Shown: piece by piece, positions 43,498-52,300 of the stretch | How positions within the stretch are numbered: the stretch's first letter is position 1 | Layout: every line of letters begins with the position of its first letter | Source: G965233625 sp965233625 | Lineage (GTDB): Bacteria > Planctomycetota > Planctomycetia > Pirellulales > Pirellulaceae | Assembly: GCA_965233625.1 (NCBI GenBank) | Contig: OZ247499.1 | Span: 7,688,001 to 7,752,000, forward strand | Direction: 5' to 3' | DNA length: 64,000 nucleotides | Made by a program: the position numbers and the translations under genes | The notes under the pieces: model-generated | What the model saw: the letters and a program-made list of their open reading frames with translations, nothing else | What the model was told of the DNA's origin: nothing | The model's database searches: none

Positions 43498-45630
43498 TTA
43501 CGCCTGACCGGCTGCGGCCGGATCGTTCTGTTTGACAATCAGCACGTTATCGCCCAGGTCCAGATCTTCTTCCTGCTGCTGGATTGGCTGGCCGTCTTCA
43601 TCCAGTTCCACGTCCGCTTCCGCGGTTTTTAACTTAGCCAGCGCAACCAGCTGATCGTAGAGAATGTCCTGCTCGGCCGCATTGATGCGACTGACAGAGT
43701 CGGCGATCACGCCCAGGTACCGCATGAATTTACTGCGGCGTTCGCCCTCCGCTTTCACCTTCAACCGTTTGCGTAGATACATCGAAAGTTTACGGCCGGC
43801 CGCTTGCAGACCCAGCCGCAGTTCCTTTTCAATCTCCGGGTAATCCGCGACGGCTTCTTTAGACTCACTCGTGAAGGGCACCCACACGCTGGCAATGTGC
43901 ACCATGATGGTCACAGGTGCATTGGGCAACTGTCCGCGGGACTGGCTCAAACCGTAAGACCGCCAGTTGGTCCCCATGACCGCTTTGGTAATCGAGCAGG
44001 CTTTGGGCTGAAACTGTAACGGCACCCGGTTGGCAAACCGCATCACCTGCATGCTCTGCCCTTCATCCAGATTGACGTTGTGCATCGCCGCGTGCAGTTT
44101 ATCGACATCCGCCTTCTTCAGCTTGGCGGGCGACTTGCGTGTACCGATGCGCGTCTCTTTCAGAATCTTGTCTGCTGCGTCCGGACCCAACCCGCTGAAG
44201 CTGGTGACCAGGAATTTCCGTAGCGTCCGGGCGTCGCTTTCTTCAAGCATCTGGTCGAGCACTTCACGCGTGACCTTCTGCGAATTGGCGGAACCGCCGT
44301 AGGCGAGCGCAACTTCGATCTGAAACGGATTGCCGCGGTAAACATTGGGCGGCCTGGTGGCAGCGGCGTAAAACTCGCCGGGAACTACCTGGTGCAGACC
44401 TTTCAGTAGCAGTTGTTCGCCGATCGGCGAAATACAATCGGTCGATGGCGCCCGGATCTTGGTGTTCTGGATCGATTGATACAGCGCGTCCGCCTTGTCG
44501 CGGTCGATGCTTTTTGTCGAAGCCCGTGTCGTGACATCGGCGCCCTCGCAGATGCGCCGCGCCACAGCAGGCGTAACGCAAGAGAAAGACGACGTAAGAA
44601 ACTGCGCCATCGTACTGCCGCCATTCATGTCCTTGAGCATGGACTGCAGACGGCCTAGCTCTACGCCGTAGGGGTGCGGCTTGATTTCCTTGGGTTCAAC
44701 GGGCAGTTCAGTCGTCGAGCGGTCGTACGTCGTCTCTTTGTCGTCCGGGTCTTTGTAATGAATCGTGACGTGCGGGTTCGCGATGGCGGTCTGTTCAAGA
44801 TATTCATCTACGCTGCCCCGGCCACGCTTATGCACGCCCTGCAATTCAATGGTTACACGCGTTCCACTGACCACTTCCTTGCCCACTTCAGGCGGCGCGG
44901 CAGCAGTCGTGGGCGGTGGAGTTGTGGCGAACAGCTGGCCGTTATCGGAATCGGTGGATGCTTCGCCATCGACGCCTGCTTCTGACGCGACGGTCTCGTC
45001 GATTTCTTCTGCTACTGGCGCCGGGATGGGATAGTGCGTCTCCCACTCGATGCCGTGTTTGGCGATGTATTTGCGGCCTTTCTCGCCCGGCGGCACGTCA
45101 ACGCCATCGCCCTTATTGTTGAGAATCTCCGGGTTGTTCGTCTTAGTGTCGATGCGGATTTCGTAGTAGTGGGCCGGTTTGCGGACCGACACTTTCGAGA
45201 TGATTTTGACGGGCTTACCGGTAGTCAGCACGCCGTACATGCCCGCCGCGCTGATACCGATTCCCTGTTGCCCGCGGCTCATCCGCAGACGGTGAAACTT
45301 CGAGCCGTACAGCAGTTTGCCGAAGATCAGCGGTATCTGTTTCTTGACGATGCCGGGGCCGTTGTCCTGGATGCCCACCTTGTAACGACGGTCGCCTGTC
45401 TGTTCCAGGTGCACCCAGATTTCGGGAGTGATGCCCGCTTCTTCGCACGCATCCAGGGAGTTATCAACGGCCTCTTTCACGGTTGTGAGCAGAGCGCGCT
45501 GATCGTTTCCAAACCCCAGCAGGTGGCGATTCTTTTCGAAGAATTCGCTGACAGAAATCGAACGCTGGCCTTTGGCCATAGATTGCGCTGTCGCGCGGCG
45601 TTTACGTCCGTTGCTTGCCGCTTTTGCCAT
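43498..45630 (-). CDS. top6B: DNA topoisomerase VI subunit B
   Basis: A 710-residue type IIB topoisomerase ATPase subunit. The GHKL ATPase domain (about 20-230) shows VKEAVDNSLDACEEAG, IQDNGPGI, GKLLYGSKFHRLRMSRGQQGIG and TGKPVKI. A helix-two-turn-helix/transducer region follows with MGTNWRSYGLSQSRG (the switch-lysine loop region). Length exceeds the archaeal norm because of an acidic insert (about 205-240). The frame is open to 45744; ATG 45630 (MAKAASNGRKRR) is preferred for its basic start and AAGG nearby. The A subunit (Spo11-like) is not in the window. It lies upstream of the QTMAN-like gene by 6 bp. Confidence 0.94.
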   Translation of the reverse strand: MAKAASNGRKRRATAQSMAKGQRSISVSEFFEKNRHLLGFGNDQRALLTTVKEAVDNSLDACEEAGITPEIWVHLEQTGDRRYKVGIQDNGPGIVKKQIPLIFGKLLYGSKFHRLRMSRGQQGIGISAAGMYGVLTTGKPVKIISKVSVRKPAHYYEIRIDTKTNNPEILNNKGDGVDVPPGEKGRKYIAKHGIEWETHYPIPAPVAEEIDETVASEAGVDGEASTDSDNGQLFATTPPPTTAAAPPEVGKEVVSGTRVTIELQGVHKRGRGSVDEYLEQTAIANPHVTIHYKDPDDKETTYDRSTTELPVEPKEIKPHPYGVELGRLQSMLKDMNGGSTMAQFLTSSFSCVTPAVARRICEGADVTTRASTKSIDRDKADALYQSIQNTKIRAPSTDCISPIGEQLLLKGLHQVVPGEFYAAATRPPNVYRGNPFQIEVALAYGGSANSQKVTREVLDQMLEESDARTLRKFLVTSFSGLGPDAADKILKETRIGTRKSPAKLKKADVDKLHAAMHNVNLDEGQSMQVMRFANRVPLQFQPKACSITKAVMGTNWRSYGLSQSRGQLPNAPVTIMVHIASVWVPFTSESKEAVADYPEIEKELRLGLQAAGRKLSMYLRKRLKVKAEGERRSKFMRYLGVIADSVSRINAAEQDILYDQLVALAKLKTAEADVELDEDGQPIQQQEEDLDLGDNVLIVKQNDPAAAGQA

Positions 45631-45976
45631 AACCTTATCTGTTTCCCTGGTCGTATCTGCTGATGACTGCGATTGTTCCGGTTGTGCGGACCTTGCCGTG
45701 TGAAGATGGCCCGGGCGCCATGGCGCACGTGTTCTGATGTCCATCTACGGGCTGCCCGCATAACTTAACATTTGTTGAATTCTACGGGTAGTTCAGGTCG
45801 GGTCGGTGAAGCTGCAACGATTAGCCCAGAATCTTTCACCTTGCGGCGGGCGGAGCGCCGACGTTGCTTGCAGCGGGAGAAGCATGCGCAGCTTGCGTTG
45901 CTGTCCCCGTCTCAACCCACCACGCAGCGGCCCCTTCGCTGCCCACGCCTACCCTCAGACCTCCCGGAGCGATTCC

Positions 45977-46591
45977 ATGACTCGCATCCTTTCGATATCC
46001 GTGATGATGGCCGCCATTGGCATTGCCGGGCTGTGCCACTGCGGGCTTGTAAACGCTCAAGACGCTACCGCCGAAGCCGACATCAACGCCGGCGCGGCGA
46101 AGCAGATTCCAGCAACGCTTCCCGCCGGACCTGCCTCGCAGACGCCCGTACCAATTCAAAATAGAGCGCCGGGGAACGTTGACCCGATTGCCGCTGCCGG
46201 GCTTCGTCCTTCGCCGCAATTGTTCAGCCAGTACTACGCGCACTCGCACTTCGGCGGTCAGCCTGCCCAGATGTACGTGTCGCCGCTGCCCGTGCCACAG
46301 TTTACCGGCCACACCTACTACACGTATCAGCCTTTCTACCCGCACGAAATGCTGTATCCGCACTATCGTGAGTACTACAACTACCACTCGCTGAAGCAGG
46401 CGCCAGGCGTTGGCTACACGGCGTACAACCACACGCAGGTACGCTGGCAGCGTGGCGGACTTCGCACCACGAATTTCCGCCGTCTCATCAACGGCAGAGA
46501 GCCTCACATCCAATACTGGAAATACGGCAACGGTATGCCAGTGCCCGGCGTAGGCGGCGAAGTTCAAGTGCACGCCGGATATGCCCAGTAG
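45977..46591 (+). CDS. secreted His/Tyr-rich protein
   Basis: A 204-residue secreted protein: signal peptide about 1-28 (ending LVNAQ), then a Pro/Ala-rich segment and an aromatic-rich domain with repeated Tyr and His (HTYYTYQPFYPHEMLYPHYREYY). No enzymatic motif is present. The frame is open to 45806, but ATG 45977 begins the signal peptide. It is followed 55 bp later by a second protein of similar design. Extracellular structural or metal-interacting roles are inferred from composition only. Confidence 0.78.
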   Translation: MTRILSISVMMAAIGIAGLCHCGLVNAQDATAEADINAGAAKQIPATLPAGPASQTPVPIQNRAPGNVDPIAAAGLRPSPQLFSQYYAHSHFGGQPAQMYVSPLPVPQFTGHTYYTYQPFYPHEMLYPHYREYYNYHSLKQAPGVGYTAYNHTQVRWQRGGLRTTNFRRLINGREPHIQYWKYGNGMPVPGVGGEVQVHAGYAQ

Positions 46592-46628
46592 CGGATGCCC
46601 CACCCCCGGATCCCCCCCTTTCGATATT

Positions 46629-46634
46629 AGGAGG
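46629..46634 (+). promoter_or_regulatory. ribosome binding site of the second His-rich secreted gene
   Basis: AGGAGG lies 12 bases before ATG 46647, slightly farther than ideal but clear. Confidence 0.55.
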
Positions 46635-46646
46635 TTCTAACGAGCC

Positions 46647-47333
46647 ATGTTCAAAACACTTATATTCCCGGCCTTGATCGGTGGTTGCCTGATGGCGCCC
46701 GTTGCGGCCACAGCTCAAGAGGTTGACGTCAACGTCACCTCGCAAGGCGTCACCAGTGGTGTACGCATTCAGGAAGGCGATGTTCCGGCTGATGTGAATG
46801 CAGGCGTCGACGGCGGCGTTGAAGTTTCGCCCGTTGAATCTTCGACCGCGCCCGCCACACTGCCCTCGAGCAGCCACGCGGCGCCGGTTGATTCGCATAC
46901 GCACCACCACCACGGCGAAGTTGTCGACGGCGGTGTTGTTCATCACGGACACGGCATTCCCGCCGTGGGCGGTCACTTCGCCGGCAAAGGCGCCGTCATC
47001 GCGCAGAAGATTGCTCTCGCGGCGAATCCTAATGGATGGTATCCACCCTACGCGGCTCATCCCTGGCATGGCCACTATCGCCACACGCAGTACAGTCAGC
47101 CACTGGCCCTGGTAGTGCCTCCAACCGCCGCTAAGCAGACGGCATGGAGCTGGGGTGTTGGCAACACGACCTCGCAGCCAATCTACCACCAGTTTGGTCG
47201 TCAATATCCAGGCGCCGGACCACAGGCCGTTGGCGGTCCTTACTGGATGCCCGGGCAGCAGTTCGCCCCGACACCGATCTGGCCCAGCCACACCGATCAG
47301 TTCGGCGTGTACTACATCCGTGGCCCCTGGTAA
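46647..47333 (+). CDS. secreted His-rich protein
   Basis: A 228-residue secreted protein. Signal peptide about 1-24 (ending ATAQ|EV), then an acidic Val/Asp-rich segment (EVDVNVTSQGVTSGVRIQEG), a His cluster (SHTHHHHGEVVDGGVVHHGHG) and a Trp/Tyr/Pro-rich C-terminus. It shares composition, signal type and C-terminal style with the preceding gene, so the two may be diverged duplicates. The His cluster could bind metal; that is inference. A terminator follows at 47371. Confidence 0.78.
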   Translation: MFKTLIFPALIGGCLMAPVAATAQEVDVNVTSQGVTSGVRIQEGDVPADVNAGVDGGVEVSPVESSTAPATLPSSSHAAPVDSHTHHHHGEVVDGGVVHHGHGIPAVGGHFAGKGAVIAQKIALAANPNGWYPPYAAHPWHGHYRHTQYSQPLALVVPPTAAKQTAWSWGVGNTTSQPIYHQFGRQYPGAGPQAVGGPYWMPGQQFAPTPIWPSHTDQFGVYYIRGPW

Positions 47334-47370
47334 TCAAGCGTAAGTCATTTGACGATAGCTCGAAAATACG

Positions 47371-47404
47371 CAGCCCCGCACCATCGAAGGTACGGGGCTG
47401 TTTT
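47371..47404 (+). terminator. intrinsic terminator
   Basis: Stem CAGCCCCG / CGGGGCTG, extended by imperfect pairs through TACC-like bases, followed by TTTT. It ends the two-gene His-rich unit. Confidence 0.78.
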
Positions 47405-47435
47405 CGTGTGTTGCCATCGATATCCGGGACGCGAT

Positions 47436-48011
47436 TCAGAAATCCTGCTGCCACTTCTGACGCAGAAATCCTTTGGCCGCACGCCAGCGGTTGCGGACGG
47501 TGCTGTAAGGCAGGTCCAATACGGTGCTGGCGATTTCTTTCAGCTCCAACTCTCCATAGTAATGCAGCATGAACACCTGATGCGCGCCGGGTAGTTCCTG
47601 CTTTAACTGGTCCAGCATTTCGTCCAGTTCCAGTGGATCAGGGCCGCTGTTGGCCGTATCTTCTTCCGCGGGCTCATCCGCCGGTGTCAGCGCCTGGGGC
47701 CGCTCGCGATCGCCCTTGCGGCCGTGTTCCATACGCCAGTAGTCAATCACGATCCGCCTTACTTCGTCGGCGACGATGCAAAAGAAGTGTTCGCGATTGT
47801 TCCACGTAAGCTCGCGCCGGACGAGTTTCAGAAAGGCGTCGTTCACGACAAGCGTTGTCTGCATCACAGGCGAGCCGGTTTTCCCTTGCAGTCTCCGCGA
47901 CGCGATCCGGCGGATGTGCGGTTCCACCAGACGATAAAGCTCGTCCTGCACCTCAACATCGTCAGACGCCCGGCCCAGTAGCAGTGTGATGTCGTTTGAA
48001 TCCTGGTTCAT
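47436..48011 (-). CDS. ECF-type RNA polymerase sigma factor
   Basis: A 191-residue ECF sigma factor. It shows ASRRLQGKTGSPVMQTTLVVNDAFLKLVRR and HFFCIVADEVRRIVIDYWRMEHGRKG, the pattern of the planctomycete/Acidobacteria ECF group with a region 2 preceded by LVEPHIRRIA. Region 4 (about 130-185) has LELKEIASTVLDLPYSTVRNRWRAAKGFL. The frame is open to 48098 but ATG 48011 (MNQDSND) matches the usual family start. It is divergent from the small basic secreted protein at 48279. Confidence 0.9.
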   Translation of the reverse strand: MNQDSNDITLLLGRASDDVEVQDELYRLVEPHIRRIASRRLQGKTGSPVMQTTLVVNDAFLKLVRRELTWNNREHFFCIVADEVRRIVIDYWRMEHGRKGDRERPQALTPADEPAEEDTANSGPDPLELDEMLDQLKQELPGAHQVFMLHYYGELELKEIASTVLDLPYSTVRNRWRAAKGFLRQKWQQDF

Positions 48012-48204
48012 GGGGACACGATTCCGGGGGTGTTTGTTTCGGGCGGCATGAGGCGGGTGTTGTTTGTTGATGCTATGCCGGTTGGCGCCGCCCAGCAACT
48101 CACCGTGGTGGCGAATGGAAAACGATTTGGGGGTATTTGAAATTTCTTTTTAAAGTTTTTACCGCTAGCCAGGGTGGCTGCCGTGTTTCTTTGTGAGGCC
48201 ACAA

Positions 48205-48226
48205 GCAACCGGCCACCAAAGGTTGC
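48205..48226. repeat. 6-bp inverted repeat between divergent genes
   Basis: GCAACC (48205-48210) and GGTTGC (48221-48226) with a 10-base spacer, located 53 bp before the basic secreted gene. It could be an operator or 5' leader hairpin. Confidence 0.3.
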
Positions 48227-48278
48227 ACGACACGCCCGGCTGATGAGCCTGGCAACTCCCCATCCCTGGAGATTCGAG

Positions 48279-48707
48279 ATGAAATCGCTAACCAAAACCC
48301 TGCTCGCTTTTGCTGCTGTTGTTGCCATTTCCACCTTCGCCCATCAGGCACATGCTCAGTGGAATCCTTTGAAGCAGATCAAGGACGCTGGTAAGCGTCT
48401 GGACAAATCCGTCCGGACGGAAGCTGGCAACGCGGCCAACTCTGTGAAGCGGGCACACGGCCTGAACTACCAGGTCCGTATTGTGAATCCCTCAAACTCT
48501 GGCTCGCGGACACTTTTTTACACCTTCGAAGGCGCCCCGCAGGCACTGACCAACGGTAAGATCCGCACGCACCGTGGCACCAAACACGGCAACCCTGTTA
48601 TCGCTTTCGGGAATGGCAACGGCCAGACGGTCCGCTACGGACTGCAACGGGGCCGCACTTACGAATTCAAGTGGAACCGCGGCGTTCTTCAGCTCTACCG
48701 CCGGTAA
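48279..48707 (+). CDS. small basic secreted protein
   Basis: A 142-residue secreted protein: signal peptide about 1-26 (ending HAQ), then a Lys/Arg-rich helical part (NPLKQIKDAGKRLDKSVRTEAGNAANSVKR) and a beta-rich C-terminal domain ending in RR. It is very basic. No family is recognised. ATG 48279 begins the signal peptide; the frame is open to 48174. It is divergent from the ECF gene at 47436-48011 with a 267-bp gap, so a regulatory link to that sigma factor is plausible but unproven. Confidence 0.75.
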   Translation: MKSLTKTLLAFAAVVAISTFAHQAHAQWNPLKQIKDAGKRLDKSVRTEAGNAANSVKRAHGLNYQVRIVNPSNSGSRTLFYTFEGAPQALTNGKIRTHRGTKHGNPVIAFGNGNGQTVRYGLQRGRTYEFKWNRGVLQLYRR

Positions 48708-48742
48708 CCAACGGGGTGCAGACAGCTTCTAATGAATCAACG

Positions 48743-48770
48743 GGCCGTCCTTTTGGGGCGGCCTATTTCT
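48743..48770 (+). terminator. weak terminator-like hairpin
   Basis: GGCCGTCC (48743-48750) can pair with GGGGCGGCC (48755-48763, with one G-T pair); a T-rich but interrupted tail follows. It is 35 bp after the stop of the basic secreted gene. Confidence 0.45.
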
Positions 48771-48908
48771 ATTTAAATCTGCTGAATTTTAAGGAGGCGG
48801 GCGTATTTGGGCTAAAGTCCGGCGCTTACGATCTAGAGTTCTGGAGCGAGAAAACTGGGCAAAAATCGCGGGCTATTAGATAAAGGCTAAAGTCGGATCC
48901 GCGGCGCA

Positions 48909-48948
48909 GTCATTTTGACCATATGCAAATCAAATTGAGGTCATTTTG
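48909..48948 (+). promoter_or_regulatory. candidate upstream activator sites
   Basis: The 9-mer GTCATTTTG occurs at 48909-48917 and again at 48940-48948, 31 bp apart (three helical turns). TGACC (48916-48920) and GGTCA (48939-48943) also form an inverted pair. Relative to the predicted sigma-54 start near 49068 these lie at about -159 and -128, where enhancer-binding proteins normally bind. Confidence 0.4.
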
Positions 48949-49041
48949 TTTTGTAAGGTTTTCGTGGCGGGTACGCCGTGTTTTTTCGTAAAGTGTTTAA
49001 TTGAAGGTGTTTATTAAAATTTTGGGGTGAAATCGAAAAGA

Positions 49042-49056
49042 TGGCACGGCGGTTGC
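49042..49056 (+). promoter_or_regulatory. sigma-54 (RpoN) promoter
   Basis: TGGCACG-N4-TTGC matches the RpoN consensus: GG at -24 and GC at -12 are spaced exactly. Transcription would start near 49068, about 35 bases before the 34-residue ORF. This is the only full match I noticed by eye in the window. Confidence 0.72.
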
Positions 49057-49102
49057 GACTGGTAGTAGTACACACACGCACTCTTTACCAGAAAGTTTTT
49101 GA

Positions 49103-49207
49103 ATGTCTGCAATCACCACTCTTATTGTCATTGGCGCCGTCGCTCTTGTTGTGGCTGTTGGCTACACACTGAAGCCTGTCCGCCCCAGCGATCCGTTTTC
49201 GATCTAA
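49103..49207 (+). CDS. 34-residue single-pass membrane peptide
   Basis: A short ORF from ATG 49103 to TAA 49207. The first five residues are MSAIT, then one hydrophobic helix (about residues 6-22, LIVIGAVALVVAVGY), then KPVRPSDPFSI. The single Lys and Arg just after the helix favour a cytoplasmic C-terminus. The ribosome-binding site is weak (GAAAG). It is supported by the sigma-54 promoter 35-47 bp upstream of the start and the absence of any other gene in the interval. Small single-pass peptides often modulate membrane complexes; the function here is unknown. Confidence 0.55.
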   Translation: MSAITTLIVIGAVALVVAVGYTLKPVRPSDPFSI

Positions 49208-49330
49208 GTAGATCGAACCTTCAGTGTTGTCCCATCAACACGAGTGAATGATTGAATCTTCTCCCCTCACGCGTTTACACTGTTCCTGGTGCTGCCTTTA
49301 TCGTTTCGAATAGGCTAAACAGGAAACCAG

Positions 49331-52300
49331 ATGCTTCGCGTGATTCTTTGGGCGGCAGTGCTCTCGCCCTCGCTGTTCCTGGCTGTACATGCTGGCCAAG
49401 CCGGTGCTGACGAAAATCTTCCGCAGAAGATTGATTTTGTCAGGGATGTTCAGCCCATCTTCCGCAAGCACTGTTACAGTTGCCATGGCGTAGAAGAACA
49501 GCAGGCGGGGCTACGCCTGGATATCCGCAAACGGGCGCTGGACGGCGGTGATAGCGGCGCGGTCATAGAGCCAGGCTCATCTGCAAAGAGCCGCCTGATT
49601 GCTGTGGTAAAAGGCGCCGACGAAGATACCGGGGTCATGCCGCCGGAGGGCGAAGGGGCGCCTTTGACCAGAACGCAGATCGCGCTGCTAACCAAGTGGA
49701 TCGATCAGGGCGCTGCCTGGCCTGCTTCGGCAGATAACGCGCAGCAGACCGATCACTGGTCCTTTCAGAAGCTGACCTGCCCCGCCCCACCAGAGGTAGA
49801 GTCAGCAGAAATCCGCAACGCGATCGATGCCTTCGTGCAGCAGAAGCTGAAAGCGAAGGGGCTTGAACCTGCGCCTGCGGCAGATCGCCCCACGCTGATC
49901 CGCCGGTTGTATCTGGATGTGCTAGGCCTGCCACCCTCGCCCGCGGAGGTGCAGGCATTTGTTGCCGACAAACGCATTGGCGCGTACGAACTGCTTGTCG
50001 AACAGGTGCTGCAATCCAGGCACTACGGCGAACGCTGGGGCAGGCACTGGTTAGATCTGGCCCGGTACGCCGATACAGACGGTTACGAAAAAGACCGCCC
50101 GCGGCCGTTCGCCTGGCGGTACCGGCAGTGGGTGATCGACGCGATCAACCGCGACATGCCGTTTGACCAGTTCAGCATCAAACAGCTTGCCGGCGACATG
50201 CTGCCCGGGGCCACCGCCAGCGACCGTATCGCCACGGGCTTTCACCGCAACACGCTGCACAACACCGAAGGCGGCGTCGACCGCGAAGAAGACCGCGTCA
50301 AAAAAACCGTCGACCGTATCAACACCACCGGCGCCATCTGGATGGGCCTAACTGTCGGCTGCGCCCAATGCCACTCGCACAAATATGACCCGCTGACCCA
50401 ACGCGAATACTACTCCCTGTATTCCATGCTCAACAACATGGACGAGCAGGACATTACGGCGCCGACTGCGGAAGAGGTGGCGGGACTAGCAAAGCGGATG
50501 GAGGCGTACGAAACGGAACTTGAAAGACTCGAAAACAAATTAAAGGCATATGACCGCGACGAATTACCCTCAGCGTTAAAGTCGTGGAGGCGTGACGTTG
50601 AAAAACAGCAAGACGCCTGGGAAATCGTCACGCCAACTGATTTTAAAACAAGCGATAAAACCAAGCTGACGCTTCTTGCCGACCAGACTATTCTCGCAGA
50701 GGGCGGCAAAACCTCGTCTGCCGTCTATGAACTGAAGTATTCAGACAAATTCTTGCGCGGCATCACCGCAATCCGCTTGGAGGTGCTACCGCATCCCTCC
50801 CTTCCGATGGGTGGCCCGGGATTTTCCAGTGGCGGCAACTTTGTGTTGACTGACTTCAAAGCCACACATCAGTATGTTCCAGAACTTGATCGCCGACGGT
50901 ATTCGTTACAGCGCGAAGACGAACGTGCGAAAAGACGGGTGCTCGAAGGCGCAATAGAGCCGCCAGAACCGCCCTACACGCTGCCTCTGCCCGACCTCAA
51001 GCTAGAGTTTACATCCGCCAAGGCAACTTTCTCTCAGAAGGGCTGGGAAGTTCAGAAAGCCATAAACGCTGACATGCACGATGGCTGGGCAATTGCACCA
51101 CGAACGGGCATGCGGCAGGTTGCGATCTTCAAATTCGCCAAACCTGTTCGATCCGATCGATTGCGGCGAATCACGCTGAAGCTGTCGCACAATTACAAGG
51201 GTGAGTCTCACAACCTCGGCAGATTCCGGGTGTCGTTTTCAAACCGCAATGGCGAGTTACCATTCGGGCAGCCCGCTCGCGTAATGAAATTACTGTCAAC
51301 CGGCAGCGATGCGATAGTCACTCCCTACTTCCGCACCATCGACCCAAAGCGTCTCAAGCTGGTCGATGCCATCAACAAGCACAAATACAACAAACCTGGT
51401 GCCAAGGCGTCGAAGGCGAGGGCGGTGGTGGAGCGTTCTGCGCCGCGGCAGGCTTATGTGCATTTGCGGGGTGACTTCCTGTCGAAGGGGGATGATGTGG
51501 AGCCGGGTGGGCCGGCGTTTCTGCCGGAGTTGCCGTCGCGTGGTGCCAAGCCGGACCGGCTGGATCTGGCGCGGTGGTTGTTTGCGGCGGAGAACCCGCT
51601 GACAGCCCGCGTCACCGTGAACCGCATCTGGCAGCGTTACTTTGGCCGTGGACTGGTGAGGACGACGGACGACTTCGGGTTGCAGGGTGAGAAGCCTTCG
51701 CATCCGCAGTTGTTAGACTGGTTGGCGTGCCAGTTGCGCGATCATGGTTGGAGTCTGAAGCATATTCACCGTCTGATTCTTAACTCTGCCACCTACCGGC
51801 AGAGTTCCATCGTGCGGCCGGAACTGAGTGAGATTGATCCGCTGAATACGCTGGTGGCGCGGCAGCCACGGCGGCGTGTGGAAGCGGAGATCATCCGCGA
51901 TCTGGCGCTCGCATCCAGCGGGCTGCTCAGCCGCAAGGTCGGCGGCCCCAGCGTGCGGCCCCGGCAGCCCGCCGGTTATTCATCGCTGACCTATGCGGGC
52001 AGCGCGAAATGGACGACCAGCAAGGGCGAAGATGCGTACCGCCGCGGTCTCTACACCTTCTTTCAGCGAACATCGCCGTACCCGATGTTGATGACGTTCG
52101 ATTCGCCAGACGCCACCGTTTGCATCGCTCAGCGGGCCCGCAGCAACACGCCACTACAAGCGCTGACGTTGTGGAACGACCCTGTTTTCTTTGAAGCCGC
52201 TCAGGCTCTGGGCCGGCGAATCCTGGTGGAAACACCGGCGAAAGATGAGACGGCGGGCAACCTCGACCGGCGCCGGCTGGAGTATGCATTCATGCTGACG

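Larger units (their letters stand above)
48708..49102. other. 395-bp AT-rich regulatory gap
   Basis: Contains a weak terminator-like hairpin, a direct repeat (48909-48948) and the sigma-54 promoter (49042-49056). It is notably AT-rich from about 48900 to 49040, unlike the rest of the window. No other gene is visible. Confidence 0.65.

Noticed and set aside
46488..47291. 267-residue minus-strand frame
   Set aside because: Opposite to the two secreted His-rich genes, which have signal peptides; the antisense product has no domains.
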